From positions 21,602,741 to 21,666,740 of the forward strand of contig NC_092805.1 in assembly GCF_040954645.1 (NCBI RefSeq): 64,000 nt of DNA, written 5' to 3'. Below, in pieces: positions 33,912 to 44,486 of the stretch. The notes beneath the pieces are model-generated. The model was not told where the DNA came from and searched no databases. It saw nothing but the letters and a program-made list of their open reading frames with translations. The position numbers and the translations under genes are program-made. Source of the DNA: Diabrotica undecimpunctata (taxonomy: Eukaryota > Arthropoda > Insecta > Coleoptera > Chrysomelidae). Position 1 is the stretch's first letter, and every line of letters begins with the position of its first letter.

Positions 33912-34903
33912 GTTTTCACATACAATTAGCGTAAACATCTATGTTTGATTCATCTTTATTTTCTGTCTCTGTAAAAAAAACATAATAATTATAAAATACA
34001 TTTTTGATTAGACCTGTCGACAAGGTTTAATTTTAAAAACTGTACTTTAAACATTGCTTTCAATTTGGAAGTGTGTGGAAGAGTGTTTAGCATGTTAAAA
34101 TAATGTGGTTGCCCCCACGATTTAATCAATAAAAAATTTTTTTAAAAAAAGGAAAACAGTCTTCGCACAATTTGAACCAACTATAATATTTTATTTTAGA
34201 AAGTCACTATGTTTGAGCAATATACATATTCTCTATGGTTTACACTTTACTGTCTGCATAATACATCACAGCCACGATATTTTCTGATTTTTCGCTCCCC
34301 TATTTTCTCATGATCGTCTGAAGTTTCTGTTATCAATCGATACCAGAAATATTTCAATATTGTAATACCAAAATACCAAATAACAAAATAAAGCAAAATT
34401 TGCACTTCACAATGATATTAAAATAATTCAAGACAGAAATACTAAAATGAAAGTTATTTTTTGGAGAAATGATTTAAGCCATATTGAAAAACTACTAACT
34501 AAAATTTTCATAGCAAGTGTTGATTTATAGAAACAAAAGAAAAAGACGATTTTAGACGGTATCGTGTTAATTTATTACGTAGATATCTTTAATTATATAT
34601 CCAATTAAGTAGGTGTAAATTACTTTCAGTTGTAGATTAAAACAATACCGATAAAAAAAGTGGGAGTTTAGTTAGTGTCTACCATTCACATGCAATGCTA
34701 TACCTACTATTTAACAGGTGCGTCGAAATACAAGGTTAGACAAAAAATTCTATAGGTAGAGAAACGTGTAGGATACCGTACATATACAAATCATCTCTTG
34801 GAAGATTATATACATAAAGTTCTTTTATGATAAGAATGAAATGACGTCACACAGTGATCAGGTGCGTCGTTGTCAAACTATTTTTTCATTTCCGATATTC
34901 TTC
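33912..34903. other. AT-rich region between Bel-Pao and piggyBac
   Basis: The first part may be further decayed Bel-Pao sequence. I recognise no coding region, terminal repeat or RNA gene in the rest. Confidence 0.45.
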
Positions 34904-34926
34904 TTAACCCCTAACTGGCGTCGTGG

Positions 34927-34976
34927 TTTATTCTGCCGTTGTGATTTATTCTGCCGTTGTGATTTATTCTGCCGTT
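34927..34976. repeat. three tandem 18-bp units near piggyBac end
   Basis: TTTATTCTGCCGTTGTGA at 34927-34944 and 34945-34962, followed by a partial third copy (TTTATTCTGCCGTT). They sit 20 bp inside the putative piggyBac terminus and could be transposase binding sites or a length-variable repeat. Confidence 0.85.
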
Positions 34977-35260
34977 AACTGCGTCATGGGGTCTACCGGA
35001 CCCCATTTTTTTTGAGTTTTTTGTGAAATTAATAAAGACATAATTCATTATTTCGTTATAATTTGTAATCATTTAAGCTGGAATAAACCCATTTTCAATT
35101 TATTTTTCATTAATAATGACAAATGTTAAAAAAATGTAACATATCTTATTTTTCAAGATTTTCTGACAGCAAAACATAATTTCTTATAAAAGAAATAATA
35201 AAATCACTATTTCTTTCTTGATTTTTTCGTTTTAAATATACAAACTCTCTAATTAAAATA

Positions 35261-36806
35261 CACTCAGGTGCAAAAAAATCGATCGATGGGTATTATTTGC
35301 TGAAGAAAGAAAACGTTTGAAGATATTAGTTTTAAATCAGGTATATATGTAAAAGTATATGTTAGATTAAAATAATTTTTACAGATTATCCAAAAAAATC
35401 ATTTATTTATAGAGACATACGCCAAAACTCAAAGATACAAGAATATTCAAAACTTTCTGAAATTAAGAAAAACATTGATAATAAATCAATATCTAGTGTT
35501 TCCCCCTCGGGTCCTCATAACAGCCTGTACACGTCTAGGCATTGAGGTAATTAACCTCTAGATATCAAATTGATCCAATTGGTCCCATATTTCTTGAAGA
35601 GCCGCTGTAAGTTCAGCCAAGTTGTTTGGACGGGGTACTTGTGCTCGAAGACGTCTTCTCATCATATCCCATAGATGTTCTATGGGATTGAGATCGGAAC
35701 TGCAAGCTGGCCAGTTCATACGGACAATTCCCACCTCCTCTATATATTGGTTGACGATTCTAGCACGGTGAGGACGCGCGATGTTGTCCATAAAAATAAA
35801 ATTAGGTCCAATGAAAGGAGCAAAAGGTACCACATGCCGATCTAAAATACTTGTTATGTATCTTGCAGCAGTCATAGAACCTCTATCTACAATAACTAAA
35901 TCAGTATGGGCTTCTGAACTGATATCAGCCCAAACCATAACGGAGCCCCCCGATAACTTATTCTTTCCGCAATATTACATTGAAAATATCGCTCTCCGAT
36001 GTGTCTTCTCCAAACCCTTTCTCGGCCGTCTGGTGACCTTAGACAAAATCTGGACTCGTCTGAGAACAATACATTGCTCCAATCTGCATCACCCCAGTTT
36101 TCATGTTCTCTTGCAAAAGCAAGGCGAGCTCTGCGATGTTCTATGGATAGTATTGGAGATAGGGCTGGCCTTCTGGATAATAAATTACCTTCTACAAGTC
36201 GTCGACGAACTGTCCATCTGCTTACATCCACATTTCTCACTTCGCTCAGACGATTTGCCAGTTCAACTGAAGTTAGATGCCGATTTCTCAAACATGATGA
36301 GACCAGAAATCGATCATCTCTTTCAGACGTTACCCTTCTACGACCTGATCCTGGTGTTCTTGTGAAGTTACCGGTGTCGCTAAAACGCCGAACTGCTCTT
36401 TGAACCGAAGATCGACTAACACCCAACATTTCAGCTGCATAATATTGGCTACGACCATCTTGAACTAAAGTCACCGCCCTTGCAGCATCTGTCGGAGTTA
36501 GAGACATTTAGGAAGGATAATTAAATAAAAATATAACACGTTTTGAAAATAAAATCACTACACTAGTATGGTTGTTGAATTAAAACCAACATTCAATAAA
36601 TATCTACTTGCTTCATACCCTTGTTGACAAAAACCTGAAATACTAATTTGTTTTAAGAAATATAAAAAGCAATATTAAAAATATTATTTTATTTCTCGTA
36701 TACGAGGATACACCTAAATTTACATACGTAATTTAATGTCTCTAAAATTATACAACTTCAAATAAATAAGAAGTAAGGAATGAATCGATTTTTTTGCACC
36801 TGAGTG
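35261..36806 (-). mobile_element. Tc1-like transposon, complete ends
   Basis: A 1546-bp element with ends CACTCAGGTGCAAAAAAATC (left) and the inverse at 36787-36806. TA flanks both sides (35259-35260, 36807-36808). The transposase gene lies on the minus strand and is broken by a single frameshift. The size and organisation are those of a full-length Tc1 element. It is inserted into the 3' part of the piggyBac remnant and is therefore younger. Confidence 0.95.
35558..36507 (-). pseudogene. Tc1-like transposase, one frameshift
   Basis: The enzyme cuts at the element ends and pastes into TA. The start MSLTPTDAARAVTLVQDGRS opens a paired-like helix-turn-helix (AAEMLGVSRSSVQRAVRRFS), an AT-hook-like GRRRV, and a second helix-turn-helix (TSVELANRL ... 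DVSRWTVRRRL). The catalytic residues are in LFSDESRFCL (first Asp), FIFMDNIARPHRA (second Asp) and SDLNPIEHLWDMM (Glu). I count 35 residues between the second Asp and the Glu. A run of six G near 35950 lacks one base relative to the frame that gives GGSVMVW, so the protein is split into 36507-35896 and 35938-35558. Otherwise the gene is complete, with no other stop. Confidence 0.9.
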
Positions 36807-37696
36807 TATATTATTATCAACAAAACTGCAAACTATTTACAAGTTACATTTTTCTAAAATAATGCAATTCTTGCAAATATATGCCTTGCAGTCGCCGCAC
36901 ATAGGTGCAAACATTTGCTGCACGAAATTTTTGGTTTTTTGCCATTCGTTCGATCACAGGTACCACATCCTTTCGTTTCTGGTTCTGATTATTTAATTCT
37001 CTTCTCTCTGCTTCAGGTAAAGCTTTCTTTAGTATTTTACTGATACCCATGCGAAGCTCCGTAGGTAATCGAAAATTGTACTGTCTTATATTGAGATATG
37101 GTTCTGCAAGTTGCCTTGCAAGAATTTTGTAAAAGGCTTTTTTGCAATATTCAATATTCTAAACAAAAATAGTCATTGGCCATCGCCTAGGTCGACGGTT
37201 AGTAAAATATGTGGTACATTTTTTATCTAGTACATCTACACCGCCTCTCGTTTGATTATATAAGCAAATTATTTCGGGTTTACCAGATTCTATGTCCTCA
37301 CATTCAGTATGGTGCATTGATGATATTAACACAACTGCCTTCCCTTTTTTGAACGTAGGAAATTATAGTGTAGACATTTTTAAAACCATAAATCGGAGAT
37401 CCTTCAGCTCTGCTCAGACTTGGAAGGAACTGCGTAGGTATTTCCTTTTTGTTTCGCTTGAGCGTGCCAACATAGATCAGTCCTCGTTTTTTTTTTTAAT
37501 GCATCCATGTCACATTCTCAACACCGCTTGTGTTGATTTCATGAAACATATCTCCTCAATTGTTAGAAAACACCATCACTATCCTTACCACAGTAATTAT
37601 AGCCATTATAGAAATAGTGGGTACTTGCGTCTATTAGGTCCATAATTTTTCAGTCCATATTTCAGAGGTTTATTAGGTATGTACATCTACCGCGAA

Positions 37697-38872
37697 TCTG
37701 CATGAATTTACAGTGAGGCAGATCCTTGAAAAAACCCTAGAGTTCGGCGTCGACACCCACCACATATTTGTTGACTTCAAAGCCGCATTCGAGTCCGTTA
37801 ATAGAAATAAACTTCTACTTGCTATGGTAGAATTTCGCATTCCATTTGATCTTGTCCGGTTAACTGAACTTACACTCACAGGTGCAGAGAGCATGGTAAA
37901 AATCCAAAACGATCTCTCAAGACCCTTCCATTGCAAAAATGGACTAAGACAGGGTGATGGACTATCGTGTCTCTTATTTAACCTGGCATTAGAAAAAATA
38001 ATTCGAGAGTCGCAGATTACTACGAATGGTACTATCTTTAACAAATCAGTACAAATTGTCGGATACGCAGATGACATAGACATCATAGGTAGGTCCACAG
38101 AATCTCTGACTGAAGCATTTCGGTCGTTAAGAGCATCTGCACACAGAATGGGACTAAATATAAATGTTCAAAAGACCAAATATATGTGTTGCAATAGGTT
38201 AAGCAACCCGACACCTACACCAATAATAATTGATGACCTAGAACTGGAAGGTGTTGACACCTTCATATACTTAGGGTCGCTGCTAACCAAAGATAACAAC
38301 GTCAGTGAAGAAATAAAAAGAAGAATAGTGCTCGCCAATAAGTGTTACTATGGCTTAAGAAGACAGATGGCCTCAAAAATGCCTAGAAAAATTAAACTGA
38401 TTGTATACAAAACACTAATAAGACCAGTGCTAACGTATGGTTCAGAAACTAGGACACTAACACAGAATGACCAAGAATTGCTCAAACGTTTTGAGCGAAA
38501 AATACTAAGACGAATATATGGAGGCATAAAAGAACAAGGTTTGTGGCGCAGGTGTTACAATTTTGAGTTGTATAGAAGATTTGGAGAACCTGACGTTGTA
38601 AAATTCATTAAGGTAGCACGCCTCAGATGGATAGGTCATGTAATCAGACGAGAGGAAGATGCCATAGTCAGAAAAGTTTTTGACCGAAGAGGGCCGATCG
38701 GACAACGAAGAAGAGGAAGACCGAGCCTTAGGTACCAAGACAACCTAGAAAATGATTTGAAGTCTATCGGAATTAGAGCATGGAGAAGAGTTGCCAGAGA
38801 CAGGAGCGAATGGAGGATTGTTCTGAAGAAGGCTTTGGCTCATAGAGAGCTGTAACGCCACTGATGATGATG
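37697..38872 (+). mobile_element. 5'-truncated RTE-like insertion with 14-bp target duplication
   Basis: This copy interrupts the piggyBac transposase and is flanked by the perfect direct repeat ACATCTACCGCGAA (37683-37696, 38873-38886). The 3' end is a short (GAT)n: CTGATGATGATG. Insertion broke the piggyBac GFRGRC box itself. The 5' truncation lies inside the reverse transcriptase. It is of the same family as the relic at 1.75-3.0 kb. Confidence 0.95.
37698..38855 (+). CDS. RTE-like reverse transcriptase C-terminal part, open
   Basis: One uninterrupted frame of about 385 codons with no proper start because the element is 5'-truncated. It holds MRQILEKTLEFGVDTHHIFV, DFKAAFESVNR with the first catalytic Asp, GLRQGDGLSCLLFNLALEKI, VGYADDIDIIGRS with the YADD box, FIYLGSLLTKDNN, LTYGSETRTLTQND, then the nucleic-acid binding tail RLRWIGHVIRREEDAIVRKV and GRPSLRYQDNLENDLKS. 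ETRTL replaces the usual ETWTL. The N-terminal endonuclease is missing, so it cannot act alone. The absence of stops suggests recent insertion. Confidence 0.85.
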   Translation: MHEFTVRQILEKTLEFGVDTHHIFVDFKAAFESVNRNKLLLAMVEFRIPFDLVRLTELTLTGAESMVKIQNDLSRPFHCKNGLRQGDGLSCLLFNLALEKIIRESQITTNGTIFNKSVQIVGYADDIDIIGRSTESLTEAFRSLRASAHRMGLNINVQKTKYMCCNRLSNPTPTPIIIDDLELEGVDTFIYLGSLLTKDNNVSEEIKRRIVLANKCYYGLRRQMASKMPRKIKLIVYKTLIRPVLTYGSETRTLTQNDQELLKRFERKILRRIYGGIKEQGLWRRCYNFELYRRFGEPDVVKFIKVARLRWIGHVIRREEDAIVRKVFDRRGPIGQRRRGRPSLRYQDNLENDLKSIGIRAWRRVARDRSEWRIVLKKALAHREL

Positions 38873-39440
38873 ACATCTACCGCGAAATCCTATCAGCATT
38901 TGGTCGATATAACACAATTTTCCCGTAGAATAACAGCCTTGGTATTTTTTTACAAAACGCTCTTCTTGATCATCTGCGTTATCAAACCTAAAACAAAAGC
39001 AATAAAAAATTTACACTAACAATTCACTCAACAAACCTTAGACATGCGAGCAACATATATACTCTTTTCAAAGACATAATAGATCTGAATATGTCTCGTC
39101 CCGTTCCATCTGTTGCAAATATTTCTTGCAATTCTTGGTCTTCTTTCTAAATTCTTCCTTTGTTAGTTCTCTCAGTTCTGTTCTGTCAGAATTGCTAAAT
39201 TTATCTTAAAATAACAATATCTTTCCATTTGTCCGTAGAATTATTTCGTTTTTCATATTCTCTGAAAGGAAGGCCCCATATTTTTAAGGGATCAGAGACA
39301 TCACCAGATTTTGCAGGTCCTTTCAACCCCGGAAGAACTTTTACCAGATTGTGTTTTTTGTTCTAATATTCAAATCTGGATTGGCCGGAACAGTAGACCA
39401 CTTGTATCGATTTTGACCAAAATAAAACTTTCATAAGAAA

Positions 39441-40145
39441 TTAAGTTTTTTTGGAATTGATAAATAGGCCATAAATTGACTAATATGTACATCAATAAGT
39501 ATGGATACAAATAATTGTTGAACTTGTAAGAAGATTCAAGCAGAGGAACATATTATTCTTTGTAACTGTTGTTACCATTTCAAGTTACAACAAGCTAACA
39601 CTAATATAGACTAAAATTATTAAAACAAAGACCAGTTATATTTTTCTGCAGTGATTGTGATTTCTTAAAACAAATTCTCTTTAGTAAAAAACTTTCTTTT
39701 GTTAAAGTAGAAAGTGATTTACAGCACCTTAAAAGTCAAGAATTTAAACCAAGAAAAAGAACTTTTGATCAGTTAGTAAACAATGTACAACAAACAGCAG
39801 TTTATAATTAGATTTGTCACTGCATGGAGTCTGATTTTCATGTTAAACATTCATGTAATACAGTAATTTGTAGATGAAGAAACATTTTTCTAGATGCATA
39901 GATTTTTCTTCAAAGATAGCTATTCATATTGATTTACTTCTTATAAAACTACAGTACTATAGACGTCACATCAAAGTATAATGTAGTATACTTGCTTAAT
40001 TAATATAGGAGTTTCATTATCCAACAATCTTTAACAATGTAAGAATTCTGTTTATTATAGTTGTTCTATACCAATATACAAAATTATTTACAGTTTCTAA
40101 CTCACCTGGTTATCAGAGTCGAATAAAAATATCTTTTAAATAAAC
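39441..40145 (+). other. region with a possible zinc-finger-like relic
   Basis: From the ATG at 39501 a frame with one early stop reads MDTNNC, then TCKKIQAEEHIILCNCCYHF, a spacing of Cys and His reminiscent of PHD-type fingers in the first protein of some retrotransposons. Later broken frames give FFCSDCDFLKQ and LQHLKSQEFKPRKRTFDQLV. There is no convincing second feature. This could be ORF1 debris of a LINE. Confidence 0.3.
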
Positions 40146-40195
40146 ATATATTACAGAAACAAGTATGGCGCTTCATAAGACAACAAAGAAGCAAA

Positions 40196-42350
40196 ATGAA
40201 AGAACTAGTTGAAATAGAACACATACAAGACGATACATGGGTGGCCTTCATGACAGAAATGTTTAAAAAACAAAACGAAGAACCTTTACCAGAAACGCCA
40301 AATATAATAACTGAGGAAAAGACCGAAATCTCCCAAAACGATGTGAAAGAAGGAATAAACAAATTAAAAAACATAAAGTCACCAGGAGAACATCAAATAC
40401 CAAATGAACTCTTAAAATATGGAGGTGATCACCTTGTACAACAACTGCAACTTCTTATTAATAAAATAATCACCACGAACAGAATACCAGATGAATGGAG
40501 GAGAGCGATCATGGTGATGTTCTTCAAAAAAGGAGATAAGAAAGACCCCAATAATTATCGAGCAATAAATCTATTAAATACAACACTCAAATTAGCAACA
40601 AGAATAATAGCGACGAAAATAAACGAACGAATATCTCTGCAAGAGGAACAGCAAGGATTTCGGACAGGAAGATCATGCACGGATGCAGTTTTTGTAATAA
40701 GACAAATAAAAGAAAAGTCGCTGGAATACAACAAACCAGCTATGTGTCTGATAGATTTGAAGAAAGCGTTTGATAGAGTGAGAATTCGGGACGCGATACA
40801 TTTATTATTTGAAAAGGGAATATAACTGGATTTAGTAAAAACCATTGAGAATATACAGTGATGAGTGCCTTAAGAACCGGCAAAATAACGCAAAAGATAG
40901 AAAACATAATACGTTGTGAAATAAAAAGAGATGAAAGTAGTAGAGGTGGGAAATTATCGATAGAAACCTCTAATTTACATTACATTAGGACTATCGATAG
41001 TTTCCCACCTTTAGACGTTAGCTAATGAGCTAGTTGACTTCAGTCATAATATTACAAGTATGACGTCGAACATTAACATTTTTTAAATTTCGCATAAAGT
41101 AAAAACTGATTGAAGGCAATAAAGCAAATGTAAGTAAACAGTTTAATTAGTAGTAATTTGATAATTAATTCTGTGTCTCAAATCACGGTTTATTATTGAT
41201 CAATACTTTAATTTTGGATAAAAACATACTCGTACTTAAACTGTTTTTACTTACATTACGTGATAAGTATTACTATGACTGCTATGTTAGCTCATAAGCT
41301 AACATCTAAAGGTGGGAAACTTTCGATAGATCTAATGTAATGTAAAGTAAATTATAGGTTTATATGGATAATTTCTCACCTCTACTACTTGCATCTCTTT
41401 TTATTTCACAACGTATTATGTTTTCTATCTTCTGCGTTATTGTGCCGGTTCTTAAGGCACTCATCCCTGTATATGAAGATAACATAGCTATGGTAAGATG
41501 TAAAGGAAAACTATCGCAACCTAACAATTATGAAACTGGCATTAGACAAGGAGATTCGCTGAGCCCATTAATATTTAATCTGATAATGGATGAAATCATA
41601 AAGAAAGTTAAAAAAAGAAGAGGATAGAGAATGGGAGAAAAGGAAATAAGGATAATATGCTACGCCGACGACGCCATAATAACAGCCGAAAATGAAGATG
41701 ACCTACAAAGATTAATTAAAGAATTCGAAGATACGGCGCTCATATACAATATGGAGATCTCAACAGAGAAAACTAAAGCGATAGTGATATTAGCGGAACC
41801 GAGACGATGTAAACCAGTCGTAAATAACAAAATAATAGTACAAGTGATGAAAACTGAATACTTGGGAATAAAACTGTCAAGCTACGGAAAAGTGGAAGAA
41901 GAAGTACAAAAACAAGTGAACGCGGCAAACAGAGCAGCAGGATGTCTTAACAACACAATCTGGAGAAACAAATACCTCACAACGGAAACGAAAACCAGGA
42001 TATATAAATCAACAATAAGACCGATAATGACGTACACCGGGGAAACAAGAGCAGATACGGCGAAAACACAAAGACTACTGGAAACAACAGAAATGAAAGT
42101 CTTACGAAAAATAACAAACCAAACTCTATAAGAGGCAGAGTAAGAAGTGAGGAAATACGAGCGAGATGTGGTATAGAGGAAATAAACGCGTGGACCAAAA
42201 GAAGAAAAGTGGAATGGAATCAACACATCAAAAGAATGACAGAAAATAGAATAGTACGAATAGCAAGAGACAAATCGCCAAATTTAAGATTATTGGGACG
42301 ACCGAGGAAAAGATGGTCAGACAACGTCAATTGAGGCTAAAAACCGAAGT
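40196..42350 (+). pseudogene. RTE-like reverse transcriptase, interrupted
   Basis: The first part (40196-40825) has SQNDVKEGINKLKNIKSPGE, IPDEWRRAIMVMFFKKGDKK, DPNNYRAINLLNTTLKLATR and AMCLIDLKKAFDRVR with the first catalytic Asp, then a stop. After the MITE come YETGIRQGDSLSPLIFNLIM, a stop, ICYADDAIITAENEDDLQRL with the YADD box, STEKTKAIVI, TEYLGIKLS and RPIMTYTGETRADT, then a decayed tail (GRPRKRWSDNVN). Three or more stops besides the MITE prevent function. The relic at 49.77-50.27 kb is a second copy of this family. Confidence 0.85.
40856..41469. mobile_element. 614-bp foldback MITE, TA-flanked
   Basis: Ends CAG(T/G)GATGAGTGCCTTAAG continue as almost perfect inverted arms of roughly 190 bp (AACCGGCAAAATAACGCAAA, AGATAGAAAACATAATACGT, later GGTGGGAAA...CGATAG). 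TA flanks both sides (40854-40855, 41470-41471). Further inverted blocks (TTAGCTAATGAGCTA and CGATAGTTTCCCACCTTTAG) lie inside, so nearly the whole element can fold back. No coding sequence. Tc1/mariner-type by TA and CA-starting ends. Confidence 0.9.
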
Positions 42351-43199
42351 AAAACAGGCATTAAGCCTATTTATAAAGTAGGAAGAAGAAGAAGATATAT
42401 TACAGAAATATACTTTTATTATAACAATATTTCAATACTTATATAATTGCTTTCTCAATACAATTAAAAGGCTTCGTCGCCGTTATCAATACAAAAATCG
42501 TCATCATCATCATCTGCTAAATCAATAACTACAGGGCTTCACGATCAAAAACAATTTGTCTATTCCGCCAGCGCTGTAACTCAGATTCTGTATTCTTTAT
42601 TGTTTTTGACCGTACTTCTGGTGTAATTTGGGCCAGGGACTCTTTTCACACTGCCAAAGATTTTGCAGTAGAACTGCCATTTGTACCAACATGATCTGAG
42701 TAATACCGTTTACTTATTCCCCATATATGCTCCATTGCATTAAAAATACAGTGGTACGGAGGAAGTCGAAGAGCTCTATGCTCATATTGTTCAGCCATTC
42801 TATCTACCTCATATATTGGTTCTGGTTTATTCCTATAAGAAATGAAATATTAAAGGATATCCAGTTGAACGAATTTTATTAAAAACATACCTCTAGACCA
42901 GTTCAAGCAATTGAGGTTTTAACATTGTTTGTTCATGTGCAATATTGTTAGTTTCCAACTATTATTTTATTTCAGTTTTTCTTGCAACATGTGTAGGAAC
43001 TTTATTAATAATTGATGGTTCCTCTAAATTATTCAGCTGATGTTAAAACCATTGCAAACAGTTATAACGATTCATTTTTCCATGGTAGTCAGTATTCTTT
43101 GTTTCGGCGGATGAAAAAACCAATTCAGCTCCCAGAATAAATCCATTACGATTTCCTGCATGGAGAACGATGTATCTAAAAAATAGTTTAAATTACTAA

Positions 43200-44030
43200 A
43201 TAAAATATATATCTAAAAAATAATTTTAATTATCAAATATAATATAAATAATCTTATATACTAAAACGCTAAGCCCTTTTCTTGTCCACCACTTTACTCA
43301 AAAACCATATTAGATAATTAAAATATTTTTTCGGAATATTATTAGTATTACGTATGGGATTGTCAAGATATACTTTTGGTACAAAAATTCACTTTCGGTT
43401 TTGAGATGACCGGAAGTTAAAATTTACTTTAAGTTTTAGACCCCACAATGTATATATGGATCGAAAGGTCTCGTCGAGACGAATCTAAATATGTACTTCC
43501 GGTTGCGATCCGACACCGGAAGTGACTCGAAACGCGCATAAAACGTCAAGATAGAGCAAATCTGACACCGGATTCGTGATCAGCATGCAAAATTAACTGC
43601 TAAATGATATCCATGTCGACATTTGATGAACTAAAAATTGCATTCCGGTTTTGAGGTCGACTTCCGGTTTCGTTTTTATTAGTCAAATCAATAGAGAATT
43701 CAAAGTAGAGTTCAAAAATGTAAGTTCACGAAATTATCATTTATAGTTTTTGAGTTATTGATAAAAATATTTTTACTTCCGGTCATTGTATATATTGTAT
43801 ATTTTTCTCGCAAAATAAAAATTTCATTTAAAAAACTCGATGTCGATTTTTGGCTATTATTGAAGGTAATGGGAAATGCTACAAAAAATGTTCTTGTGTA
43901 ATGATGAAACAAAGCATAACTTTTTACCAAAAACCTAAAACCATTTCAGTTTTATTTTAAAGCAAATTATTAAGTGTTTTTATTTCTGTTAAATTTAAAC
44001 ATTGCAAAAAAGGTAGTTGAGTTTAAATGT
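43200..44030. other. inserted non-coding segment with repeated ACCGGAAGT motifs
   Basis: This segment separates two parts of the Sailor-like relic. Five exact copies of the 9-mer ACCGGAAGT or its complement occur at 43409, 43495, 43515, 43660 and 43775, plus near copies (CATTCCGGTT at 43641, ACTTTCGGTT at 43391, ACCGGATTC at 43567). The left part (TATATACTAAAACGCTAAGC at about 43256) may be the start of a Helitron-type element, but I cannot place both ends. No coding frame is convincing. Confidence 0.5.
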
Positions 44031-44486
44031 GTTTTTTAAACATATTTACCTTGCACCACCGACTTTGGTTTTCTTAACTCTTTTGTCCCTTGAATCTTGC
44101 AGAGGACGACTAATAGTACCATCTTAAAAATCCATGTCTTGTCCAAGAAAACAAATGTGTATAGACCTTCATTTTTTAGTTTCATATACTGCTGCAGAAA
44201 CATATGTCTTTTAAAAACAATATTGGGTAACTTCATTAAACCACTTCGTGGATATCTTTTTTATAAAGGAAACCGATTTTGCGTACAATTTCCCATAGAG
44301 AAGTAAGACTACCACTAACAATATCACTTTCTGCTAATTTCGCTTGTAGTGTTTGTAATTTAACTGGTTCCTCTAAAATAATTATTTGTTTTAAAGATTA
44401 TTGATATATAAAATTGGCCAAAAACTTACTTTTTTTTTAAATACCGTATATAACATTTCGAATGGTCATTTGGTTGAATTTGTATA

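Larger units (their letters stand above)
34908..39440 (-). mobile_element. piggyBac-type transposon remnant with nested Tc1 and RTE
   Basis: The left boundary is TTAA (34904-34907) followed by CCCCTAACTGGCGTCGTGG, in keeping with piggyBac ends (TTAA plus CCC). Just inside lie three tandem 18-bp units (TTTATTCTGCCGTTGTGA, 34927-34976) and the palindromic TGGGGTCTACCGGACCCCA (34987-35005). The minus-strand transposase follows, interrupted by a 1546-bp Tc1 element in the 3' non-coding part and by a 1176-bp RTE copy within the coding part. The other terminal repeat was not found, so the 5' end is probably lost beyond 39440. Confidence 0.8.
36841..39440 (-). pseudogene. piggyBac-type transposase, broken
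   Basis: From upstream: FYFGQNRYKWSTVP, LVKVLPGLKGPAKSGDVSDP, MSLKRVYMLLACLRFDN (spliced over a 49-bp GT-AG intron at 38988-39036), then IDQMLIGFRGRC, the conserved block with the first catalytic Asp. There an RTE copy is inserted (37697-38872). Past it come MYIPNKPLKYGLKNYGPN, YNYCGKDSDG, LIYVGTLKRNKKEIPTQFLP, GKAVVLISSMHH, and EIICLYNQTRGGVDVLDKK with the last catalytic Asp, then RRPRRWPMTIF. The region that normally holds the second Asp (DNWFTS) appears deleted. The C-terminal part (37050-36844) has no clear Cys-rich finger, only a few cysteines. Frameshifts and stops are numerous. Confidence 0.85.
40160..42394 (+). mobile_element. 5'-truncated RTE-like copy with 14-bp target duplication, split by a MITE
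   Basis: The element is flanked by the perfect direct repeat ATATATTACAGAAA (40146-40159, 42395-42408). Its 3' end is GGAAGAAGAAGAAG. It carries most of a reverse transcriptase but no endonuclease. A 614-bp TA-flanked MITE (40856-41469) is nested in the coding region. Removing the MITE and one TA restores a continuous frame across the junction (KTIENI to YEDNIAMV), which fixes the insertion order. Confidence 0.95.

Noticed and set aside
35781..36403. Plus-strand frames of 194 and 134 codons
   Set aside because: Complementary to the Tc1 transposase.
37292..37645. 117-codon plus-strand frame
   Set aside because: Complementary to the piggyBac transposase remnant.
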